A stretch of DNA of 5,163 nucleotides from Deltaproteobacteria bacterium (lineage in GTDB: Bacteria; Desulfobacterota; Desulfobulbia; Desulfobulbales; SURF-16), in NCBI GenBank assembly GCA_029939635.1, contig JAOZSN010000177.1, positions 1 through 5,163 on the forward strand, in the 5' to 3' direction. The stretch's first letter is position 1; every line of letters starts with the position of its first letter. A model generated the notes under the pieces. That model was not told the DNA's origin and made no database searches. It saw only the letters and a program-made list of their open reading frames with translations. Of the stretch, positions 1 to 5,163 are shown one piece after another. The position numbers were made by a program, and so were the translations under genes.

Positions 1-2
1 CA

Positions 3-47
3 GACTATCTATTAACTCTACCTCCAGCACAAACTTATCACTTTTGA
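3..47 (+). CDS. Possible C-terminal tail of an upstream gene (partial)
   Basis: A plus-strand frame is open from the left edge and ends at a TGA at 45-47, reading about 14 residues (DYLLTLPPAQTYHF). It would stop 9 bp before the glycosyltransferase ATG at 57, a spacing typical of genes in one operon. Another frame is also open here, and the stretch is too short to test for homology, so the assignment is tentative. If real, it would suggest that the glycosyltransferase is a downstream member of a plus-strand operon, which would also explain why I see no promoter in the first 56 bases. Confidence 0.25.
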   Translation, partial: DYLLTLPPAQTYHF

Positions 48-56
48 GCTTTCCTC

Positions 57-845
57 ATGACACCAGCAACCTCGCCTCCTCCCCTCTCCATTGCCATTAT
101 TACCAAGAATGAGGAAGAACGACTAGCAGATTGCCTGCGCAGTGTCTCCTTTGCCCAGGAAATAATCGTTATTGACTCTGGAAGCACGGACAATACCGTT
201 GACATTGCAAAGACCCACGGTGCCCGGGTTTTCATTGAAGAATGGCAAGGATTCTCAGCACAAAAACAGCTGGCCGTTGACCATTGCCAAAACGATTGGG
301 TACTTATTGTCGATGCCGACGAGCGCATCCCAGCTAAAACAGCCCACACCATCAGCACTCTCATCCAGCAAGAAAACCATAGGATCAGTGCCTATAGCTT
401 CAGGCGAAAGAACTATTTACATGGCCGTTGGATTAAGTACTGTGGCTGGTGGCCTAACCCAGTGGTTCGCCTGGTGGATAAACGTAAAGGATCATTTGAC
501 GGCAGGGCTGTGCATGAGAGTTGGCAGACAGCAGGCACCATTGAAGGCCTTGAGGCTGAAATTGACCACTTAAGTTTTAGAAATTATTCAGAACTTATTG
601 CCAAGATGGAACATTACTCAAACCTCGGTGCCCAGGCCAGATATAAAGAACAAAAAAAAATCAGCGCCTTTACCCCCCTCAGCCATGGTCTATGGACGAT
701 TTTCCGTACCTATATCTTAGAGTCTGGCTGGCGCAATGGTTTTGATGGACTGGTCATCTCGCTAATGAATGGGGCAGGATCCTTCTTTAAATATGCCAAG
801 CATTGGGAACTTGTACACTGTGCGAAAAAATCCCAAAATGATTAG
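57..845 (+). CDS. Family 2 glycosyltransferase, WaaE/KdtX-like (LPS core type)
   Basis: This 262-residue protein is a GT-A fold, family 2 glycosyltransferase, probably a cytoplasmic-face enzyme that adds a hexose to the lipopolysaccharide inner core or another envelope glycan. The N-terminus shows the family signature: TKNEE at 16-20, VIDSGSTDNT at 38-47 and the DxD-type metal/nucleotide site DADER at 86-90. The middle has the features I associate with the WaaE (beta-1,4-glucosyltransferase) branch: FRRKNYLHGRWIKYCGWWP spanning roughly 115-133, R138 before a conserved loop, and VHES at 152-155. The basic, aromatic C-terminus (GWRNGFDGL at 224-232) may lie on the membrane. Length matches the family (about 250-260). 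ATG 57 is the only sensible start: an in-frame TGA lies at 45-47, although the Shine-Dalgarno is weak. Family assignment is firm; acceptor and donor sugar are not known. A run of nine A residues (652-660) lies within the gene. Confidence 0.9.
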   Translation: MTPATSPPPLSIAIITKNEEERLADCLRSVSFAQEIIVIDSGSTDNTVDIAKTHGARVFIEEWQGFSAQKQLAVDHCQNDWVLIVDADERIPAKTAHTISTLIQQENHRISAYSFRRKNYLHGRWIKYCGWWPNPVVRLVDKRKGSFDGRAVHESWQTAGTIEGLEAEIDHLSFRNYSELIAKMEHYSNLGAQARYKEQKKISAFTPLSHGLWTIFRTYILESGWRNGFDGLVISLMNGAGSFFKYAKHWELVHCAKKSQND

Positions 846-911
846 TACACTGTAAACTTAAAATTTTCGAATGAGCAACCGTCTGTAGGAGCGAGCTTGC
901 TCGCGAAAGGC
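846..911. other. Convergent intergenic space without a canonical terminator
   Basis: This 66-bp gap separates the 3' ends of the glycosyltransferase and the minus-strand sugar decarboxylase gene. Its left half is AT-rich (about 851-870) and its right half is filled by a REP-like palindrome. I see no GC-rich stem followed by a T run on either strand. Transcription from both sides must therefore end by another mechanism, at the palindrome, or run into the opposing gene. Confidence 0.6.
884..908 (+). repeat. REP-like palindromic element with GTAG head
   Basis: The core reads GTAGGAGCGAGCTTGCTCGC from 885 to 904, followed by GAAA. The GCGAG arm (891-895) pairs with CTCGC (900-904) around a short CTTG loop. 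A GTAG tetranucleotide just 5' of an imperfect GC-rich palindrome is the hallmark of REP elements mobilised by REP-associated tyrosine transposases (RAYT/TnpA-REP). The sequence closely resembles REPs I recall from Pseudomonas and other proteobacteria. Its place between convergent gene ends, four bases from the decarboxylase stop codon, is the usual REP niche. Such elements can stabilise mRNA 3' ends, hinder transcription or bind gyrase/IHF. Only one copy lies in this window, so dispersal in the genome cannot be shown here. Confidence 0.7.
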
Positions 912-1874
912 TTACTCTTGGCGCTGCTTCGTAAGATCGGCAAAATAGGCAATGGTCTTAACAAGTCCCTCTTCCAGCTTAATTTGTGGCTCCCAGCCTA
1001 CAGTTTCCTTGGCTAGGCTGATGTCTGGTTGGCGCTGGGTGGGATCGTCAGAGGGCAGAGGGGTATAGATAATCTCTGATTTTGAACCGATCATCTCAAC
1101 TACCTTCTCTGCTAATTCTTTAATAGTAAACTCTCCTGGATTACCGGTGTTCATTGGCCCGGTAAAATCATCAGGGGTGGCCATGAGCCGGACAAAAACC
1201 TCAATAAGATCATCTACATAGCAAAACGAACGAGTCTGCGAGCCATCACCATAGACAGTGATAGGTTGATCCTGCAGGGCCTGCATAATAAAATTAGACA
1301 CGACCCGACCATCATTAGGGTGCATATACGGCCCATAGGTATTGAAGATACGTGCAACCTTAATCCGTAATTTATGCTGACGAAAATAATCAAAGAAAAG
1401 AGTTTCCGCACAGCGCTTGCCCTCATCATAACAGGATCGCACCCCAATAGGGTTCACATTCCCCCAATAGCTTTCTGGTTGAGGGTGCAGTTCAGGATCA
1501 CCATACACCTCACTGGTGGATGCCTGGAAAATCTTGGCATTGACTCTCTTGGCCAATCCGAGCATGTTGATAGCACCATGCACCGTTGTCTTAGTGGTCT
1601 GCACCGGATCATATTGGTAATGAATGGGCGAGGCAGGACAGGCAAGATTATAAATCTCATCCACCTCTACATAGAGAGGAAAGGTAATATCGTGGCGCAT
1701 GACCTCAAAATGAGGATTTTCCAAGAGATGGAGAATATTATCCTTAGTGCCGGTGAAAAAATTATCAACACAGATAACATCATCACCCTCAGCCAGCAGA
1801 CGTTCACAGAGATGTGAACCAAGAAACCCAGCCCCACCTGTAACCAAAACACGTTTTCGTTGTAATGATTTCAT
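912..1874 (-). CDS. uxs: UDP-glucuronate decarboxylase (UDP-xylose synthase)
   Basis: This 320-residue extended short-chain dehydrogenase probably converts UDP-glucuronate to UDP-xylose through a 4-keto intermediate with tightly bound NAD+. The Rossmann motif TGGAGFLGSHL starts at residue 12. The catalytic set expected from human UXS1 is present: T120 and E122 in STSEVYGDPE, and Y149/K153 in CYDEGKR. Other family blocks are ACPASPIHYQ (79-88), HPNDGRVVSNF (185-195), YGDGSQTRSFCYVDD (208-222) and DDPTQRQPDI (276-285). The length is that of compact bacterial UXS and covers the catalytic domain. It lacks the ArnA-type catalytic context (SVSKQ), so Ara4N synthesis is unlikely. The ATG overlaps the TGA of the preceding membrane protein gene in an ATGA, with an AAGG six bases upstream of the start. 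It is the last gene of the ole-containing operon and could feed xylose into LPS or exopolysaccharide. Confidence 0.93.
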   Translation of the reverse strand: MKSLQRKRVLVTGGAGFLGSHLCERLLAEGDDVICVDNFFTGTKDNILHLLENPHFEVMRHDITFPLYVEVDEIYNLACPASPIHYQYDPVQTTKTTVHGAINMLGLAKRVNAKIFQASTSEVYGDPELHPQPESYWGNVNPIGVRSCYDEGKRCAETLFFDYFRQHKLRIKVARIFNTYGPYMHPNDGRVVSNFIMQALQDQPITVYGDGSQTRSFCYVDDLIEVFVRLMATPDDFTGPMNTGNPGEFTIKELAEKVVEMIGSKSEIIYTPLPSDDPTQRQPDISLAKETVGWEPQIKLEEGLVKTIAYFADLTKQRQE

Positions 1875-2350
1875 TCCTTACCTTTTTTAATCAAAATATT
1901 TATTTTCGCATTAGCCCTCAATGAGGGGATAAAACGACCTGTTGAATCTCTATATACTGCATAATCTACAAATTGAGCTGCTAGTTTTTCTTCCTCGATA
2001 ATAATCTTCACAAAAAGGATACCAGCAAGCAGGACAAAGGCTACACCACGCCAACCAGAACAATTAATCACTAACGACCCGCTAGCAGCCAGCAAAACAC
2101 TGCTATACATTGGGTTGCGGGCATACACATATGGCCCGGTGGTGACCAATTGCGCCCCATCCTTTAAGACAGGTCGGATATTAAAGGTTCCAGGTCGCAT
2201 TACCCAAAAAGACCAGCAGGCAAGCAGCACAGCCGCGCAGAACAACAGTAGAGCAGGCCAGGAGATATCCACCCAGCTGGTGGTATAGAGGAGAAAGGCA
2301 ATGAGCAGAAACTGACAGCTAACCAGCAACCTACCGCCGAGATCCATCAC
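1871..2350 (-). CDS. Isoprenylcysteine carboxyl methyltransferase-like membrane protein
   Basis: This protein of 158-159 residues belongs to the ICMT/PEMT-like membrane methyltransferase superfamily. About four hydrophobic segments are visible (near 6-26, 31-50, 83-98 and 100-118). The S-adenosylmethionine-binding part is C-terminal: GPYVYARNPMYSS at 72-84 (the R-N/H-P-x-Y core), an acidic EEE at 119-121, then F127, Y130, Y133 and RFIP at 139-142. Members methylate a carboxyl, hydroxyl or amine of lipid-like substrates; SrsB of Streptomyces, for example, O-methylates alkylresorcinols. Many bacterial ones have no known substrate, and I cannot assign one here. The GTG start at 2350 lies inside the end of oleD (20-bp overlap). 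An ATG one codon later (2347) is an equally good start. The stop overlaps the uxs start. The position within the ole operon suggests a lipid substrate, but that is inference. Confidence 0.8.
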   Translation of the reverse strand: MMDLGGRLLVSCQFLLIAFLLYTTSWVDISWPALLLFCAAVLLACWSFWVMRPGTFNIRPVLKDGAQLVTTGPYVYARNPMYSSVLLAASGSLVINCSGWRGVAFVLLAGILFVKIIIEEEKLAAQFVDYAVYRDSTGRFIPSLRANAKINILIKKGKE

Positions 2351-3344
2351 TCCCCTCCTCCTTCAGCCAGTGAGTCAAGCGCTGCATACCCTCTTCGTTA
2401 CTCACCCTAACATCATAGGGCAAGACCCTGCTAGCTTTAGCCACTAAAAACCAGTGAGACTTTGCTAACTGCTCAGCCAAAAATCTGGTCATGGGCGGTT
2501 CAGCATTAATATGTAAAAAACCATACAGTTTTTCCAAAGCCGCACCAATGCGGTACGCCTTGCGAAAACGTACACGCTTTGCCACCGGCGGGATGGAAAG
2601 ATGCATGAATAGCTCATTTATCCAATCCCAGAGAACGACAGGTTCACCCTGAGAGATAAAAAAAGCCTCTCCTGCTGCCGTGCCGATCATTTCCAAATTA
2701 TTTGCTGCGGCAATATGGGCATCAGCAACATTGTCAATATAGGAAATATCAACTTTATTCCGACCATTGCCGACAATCTTAAGCCGCCCTCGACGCCCCC
2801 TGTCTAAAAGTCGAGGGATAAGATTAGTATCGCCAGGCCCCCAGACAAGATGGGGCCGTAAGGCTGTTGTGCGTAAGGCCGAGGTATTGGCTCGCAACAC
2901 CAACATCTCGGCCATGATCTTGGTGCGGGCGTAATGACAGAGGATATGTTCACTATAGGGTGCAGTCTCGTCAACCCCGCACAAACTTTTGCCATTAAAA
3001 ACCACGCTGGGAGTACTGGTGTAGACTAGATTAGCCACACCTGCCTGTTCACACGCCTTGATAACATTTTCTGTACCTAAGACATTAATCGAAAAATAAT
3101 CACCCCAGCTACCCCAAATACCCGCCTTGGCGGCCACATGGAAGACAGTATCGCAACCTGCCATACTGCGAGACAGAAAGTCCAAATCACGAATATCACC
3201 CAGCAGAGATATAGCACCAAGGGCCTCCACCTGCGGATAGTGATGCCGACCCACCACAATAGTAGAAATATCCATCTGACGCAGAAGCTTAACAATGGCC
3301 AGGCCAACAAAACCACCGCCACCAGTTACCAAAACCTGCCTCAT
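2331..3344 (-). CDS. oleD: OleD, 2-alkyl-3-ketoalkanoic acid reductase
   Basis: OleD is a 337-residue extended short-chain dehydrogenase of the 3-beta-hydroxysteroid dehydrogenase/epimerase type. In long-chain olefin synthesis it uses NADPH to reduce the OleA product, a 2-alkyl-3-ketoacid, to the 2-alkyl-3-hydroxyacid. The dinucleotide motif TGGGGFVG is at 7-14, followed by GDIRD at 49-53. The active-site Y138 and K142 lie in HYARTK, and S113 in TSTPSVVF (109-116) is a candidate for the catalytic serine. RPHLVWGPGD (163-172) and YIDNVADAH (202-210) are further family blocks. Length is normal for OleD. The ATG shares an ATGA with the oleC stop, with GGGGA six bases upstream. Assignment rests mainly on its place directly after oleC, because 3-beta-HSD-like reductases are hard to separate by sequence alone. 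OleB, OleC and OleD are known to form a large soluble assembly in Xanthomonas. Confidence 0.9.
   Translation of the reverse strand: MRQVLVTGGGGFVGLAIVKLLRQMDISTIVVGRHHYPQVEALGAISLLGDIRDLDFLSRSMAGCDTVFHVAAKAGIWGSWGDYFSINVLGTENVIKACEQAGVANLVYTSTPSVVFNGKSLCGVDETAPYSEHILCHYARTKIMAEMLVLRANTSALRTTALRPHLVWGPGDTNLIPRLLDRGRRGRLKIVGNGRNKVDISYIDNVADAHIAAANNLEMIGTAAGEAFFISQGEPVVLWDWINELFMHLSIPPVAKRVRFRKAYRIGAALEKLYGFLHINAEPPMTRFLAEQLAKSHWFLVAKASRVLPYDVRVSNEEGMQRLTHWLKEEGSDGSRR
2351..2363 (-). promoter_or_regulatory. Strong Shine-Dalgarno embedded in the end of oleD
   Basis: On the minus strand the bases read AAGGAGGAGGGGA just before the methyltransferase start. AGGAGG lies 6 bases from the GTG at 2350 and 9 bases from the ATG at 2347, so either start can be served. 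It is the strongest ribosome binding site in the window, while the oleC and oleD starts have weak ones. The methyltransferase may therefore be translated independently of coupling. The same bases encode the KEEGS near the C-terminus of OleD. Confidence 0.75.
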
Positions 3345-4951
3345 CTCTTATCCCCAAGCTGTTCAGTGGCCCAGACGGCTAATTTCTCGCGGAATATCTT
3401 GGCATTATGACGAATATCTACAGGGAAGCCCTTATGGACAAGAAAATCAGTAATATCCTGCGTTAAAGCATTGCTACAAGCCAGCTGTTCTAATTCCGCA
3501 AGCAGGTTTTCACTCCTGCCACCCGCTATACACTCAACGATGAGCACGGGTCTCTGCTGGCCAGGTGTGCCAACACCTACCAAGGCAGAACGGAAAACAG
3601 CCGGATGTTCATTAAATATTGCCTCGCAGGGAATGGTATACATGGGGCCATTCTTAGTCAAAACACGGTGGGCTTTACGACCACAGAACCAGAGCCGCCC
3701 CTGGGCATCGATATAGCCCATGTCTCCCATGCGGTGCCAAAAGGAGTCTCCATCCGTAATTTTTGCCAAACTATTTTCATGGTCGTTATGATCGTAGCGC
3801 CTGGTAACCACCGAACCTTGAACGATAATCTCACCAATCTCACCTGCTGCTTGTTCAACTACCTGCGCTATAGAAGAAATAGCAGCAGGCACAGGAGCAA
3901 TAACCTTAATAGTAATACCAGGAAGGGGACGCCCCACACAGGTACCCTTACCCTGGCGAGTTAGCAGCCAGGTGTCTGCGACAATCTCCTGACCAGTCAT
4001 GGAGACAATGGGCAAACTTTCAGTGGCACCATAGGGCGTAAAAATCTCACCGTCAGGAGCCATGATCTGCTGCACCCGTTCAATGAGCTCGCCAGACACA
4101 GGTGCCCCAGCCATGAGAATTTTTTGGACTGGCAGGACGATATTATTGTCCAGACAATAGCGGCTCACCACATTCCAGATGGCAGGAGAGCCAAAGGAAT
4201 AGGTGACCTGGTGTGCGATGATTGTCTGAATAAATTGGGCAGGATTGACCTGGGCCGGTTTAGCCGGATTCATCTGAGGAATAACGGCCTTGGCCCCCAG
4301 AGCAGTGGCAAAAAGAGCAAAGAGGGGAAAGGCAGGTTGATCAATATCGCCTGGGCCAATTTTATAATAATCACGGATGAGCTGGAGCTGGGCATGGAAG
4401 ATACCGTGGCTATACTGGACTCCCTTAGGTGGCCCGGTGCTACCTGTGGTAAAGATGATGGCTGCCAGATCATCGCACTCTGCAACGAACATCGGCTGTA
4501 CCTGTGCCGTGGCCCTGGCAATGCTGCTTAAAGAGATGACAAAAGGAATAGACCCACTACCTACCCAAATACTTTTGGCCACTGACCTAAAGGGCTGTGG
4601 AGAGAGAAGACGAAAGATCTGGGCCTTGGGGATACCAACAAAGATCTTTGGTTTAACAGCACCAATACAGCGGCGCAGATTGGCAAAACCCATGCCGGGA
4701 TCAATGAGGATGACCACTGCCCCAAGACGAAAAAGAGCAAAGGTAAGACAGACAAAATCCCTGGAAGGTGGCACCATGAGCATCACCCTGGTACCAGCTT
4801 GAATGCCCTGTTTGGCCAAGGCAACAGCGTAGCGCTCACTGGTGTCAGCAAGTTCAGCAAAACTCCATGATTTTTCACCATGCACCAGACCGATTTCAGC
4901 GGCCTGTTTTTTCGCAACCTCCTGTAAGGCCTGGGCGATATTATAGTTCAT
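3341..4951 (-). CDS. oleC: OleC, AMP-dependent beta-lactone synthetase
   Basis: This 536-residue ANL-superfamily enzyme probably uses ATP to adenylate a 2-alkyl-3-hydroxyacid and close it to a beta-lactone, the OleC step of head-to-head hydrocarbon synthesis. The phosphate-binding loop TTGSTGPPKG is at 168-177, YGATE at 307-311, and the ribose-contacting D410 lies in MGDMGY with a hinge region GRKAHRV at 424-430. The C-terminal block VDIRHNAKIFREKLAVWA (511-528) contains K518, the catalytic lysine position. This ending is, as I recall it, distinctive for OleC compared with ordinary acyl-CoA synthetases. All core motifs are intact. The ATG overlaps the oleB TGA in an ATGA and no good Shine-Dalgarno precedes it, so translation probably depends on ribosomes finishing oleB. 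oleB and oleC are separate genes here rather than the OleBC fusion found in some actinobacteria. Confidence 0.93.
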   Translation of the reverse strand: MNYNIAQALQEVAKKQAAEIGLVHGEKSWSFAELADTSERYAVALAKQGIQAGTRVMLMVPPSRDFVCLTFALFRLGAVVILIDPGMGFANLRRCIGAVKPKIFVGIPKAQIFRLLSPQPFRSVAKSIWVGSGSIPFVISLSSIARATAQVQPMFVAECDDLAAIIFTTGSTGPPKGVQYSHGIFHAQLQLIRDYYKIGPGDIDQPAFPLFALFATALGAKAVIPQMNPAKPAQVNPAQFIQTIIAHQVTYSFGSPAIWNVVSRYCLDNNIVLPVQKILMAGAPVSGELIERVQQIMAPDGEIFTPYGATESLPIVSMTGQEIVADTWLLTRQGKGTCVGRPLPGITIKVIAPVPAAISSIAQVVEQAAGEIGEIIVQGSVVTRRYDHNDHENSLAKITDGDSFWHRMGDMGYIDAQGRLWFCGRKAHRVLTKNGPMYTIPCEAIFNEHPAVFRSALVGVGTPGQQRPVLIVECIAGGRSENLLAELEQLACSNALTQDITDFLVHKGFPVDIRHNAKIFREKLAVWATEQLGDKR

Positions 4952-5163
4952 GAAGCGTGTTTCTGGCAGAAATCAGCTATGAAGGGCTCGATTTCAGGCA
5001 AGGCATCCTCTAGTAGATAATGACCTGCCTCAGAGAAATAATGACAATCAGCCTGAGGAAAACGTTGCTGCCATTGCTGATAGAAATGATCGTTAAAGCA
5101 AAAATCTCTTCCGCCCCAACAGATGAGCATGGGTTTAGCAGTTAAGGCAGCCAGATTTTTTTT
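4948..5163 (-). CDS. oleB: OleB, beta-lactone decarboxylase (C-terminal part, cut by window edge)
   Basis: The minus-strand frame is open to the right edge, giving 71 residues of a protein that should be about 290-310 long. This is the C-terminal end of an alpha/beta hydrolase of the haloalkane dehalogenase-like OleB group, which decarboxylates the cis-beta-lactone made by OleC to a cis-olefin. Visible are KPMLICWGGRDFCF, whose aspartate (residue 20 of the fragment) is the probable acid of the catalytic triad, and EAGHYLLED, whose histidine (residue 48) is the base. The RFPQA preceding this is also OleB-like. The nucleophilic aspartate lies upstream, outside the window. An internal ATG at 5130 should not be taken as the start, because beta-strand sequence typical of the fold continues upstream of it. 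The stop codon overlaps the oleC start. Confidence 0.88.
   Translation of the reverse strand, partial: KKNLAALTAKPMLICWGGRDFCFNDHFYQQWQQRFPQADCHYFSEAGHYLLEDALPEIEPFIADFCQKHAS

Noticed and set aside
891..904. The GCGAG/CTCGC hairpin as a rho-independent terminator for either convergent gene
   Set aside because: The stem is only five or six base pairs and neither strand has a T run after it; the GTAG head and sequence fit a REP element better.
1374..1817. A 147-residue plus-strand reading frame opposite uxs
   Set aside because: It is antisense to a strongly conserved enzyme, has no recognisable motif and is best explained by the codon pattern of uxs.
912..1874. ArnA-type UDP-glucuronate decarboxylase (polymyxin resistance) instead of UXS
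   Set aside because: The YDEGKR catalytic context, STSEVYGDPE and DDPTQRQPDI blocks are those of UXS, and there is no formyltransferase domain or other arn gene nearby.
1875..1888. A separate promoter or terminator in the T/A-rich stretch before uxs
   Set aside because: The bases encode the end of the methyltransferase (IKKGKE) and include the uxs ribosome binding site; no -35/-10 pair or stem is convincing.
3605..4802. Several plus-strand reading frames of 119-141 residues opposite oleC
   Set aside because: They all lie antisense to the intact oleC coding sequence and their translations are low-complexity shadows without domain signatures.
4948..5130. A complete 60-residue gene starting at the ATG at 5130
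   Set aside because: The frame stays open upstream to the window edge and the residues before the ATG continue an alpha/beta hydrolase strand, so this is the tail of oleB.

Overview
The window looks like a Gram-negative chromosomal segment with moderate GC content. It carries five minus-strand genes in one tightly packed array (one cut by the right edge) and one convergent plus-strand gene at the left. An LPS-core type glycosyltransferase points to an outer-membrane bacterium. The ole genes together with this glycosyltransferase type would fit a Desulfobacterota or gammaproteobacterial genome, but the sequence alone does not settle the taxon.

Left part (1-911): the end of a possible upstream reading frame, then a family 2 glycosyltransferase of the WaaE/KdtX type on the plus strand. 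A 66-bp convergent intergenic space follows, holding a REP-like palindrome with a GTAG head (about 884-908). No canonical intrinsic terminator is visible there.

Right part (912-5163, minus strand, transcribed from right to left): the C-terminal end of oleB (alpha/beta hydrolase, beta-lactone decarboxylase), oleC (AMP-dependent beta-lactone synthetase), oleD (NAD(P)H-dependent 2-alkyl-3-ketoacid reductase), a small integral-membrane isoprenylcysteine-methyltransferase-like protein, and a UDP-glucuronate decarboxylase (UDP-xylose synthase). Every junction overlaps: three are 4-bp ATGA overlaps and one is a 20-bp overlap. The five genes are therefore very probably one translationally coupled operon. 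oleA, the thiolase-fold condensing enzyme that starts the pathway, is not in the window and should lie just beyond the right edge.

How the genes work together: in the known pathway OleA joins two fatty acyl-CoAs head to head into a 2-alkyl-3-ketoacid, OleD reduces it to the 3-hydroxyacid, OleC cyclises that with ATP to a cis-beta-lactone, and OleB removes CO2 to give a long-chain internal cis-olefin. The unusual part is the two downstream genes stitched to this set, a membrane methyltransferase-like protein and a nucleotide-sugar enzyme. They raise the possibility that the hydrocarbon product or an intermediate is methylated, or that this envelope-lipid pathway is co-regulated with surface-glycan synthesis.
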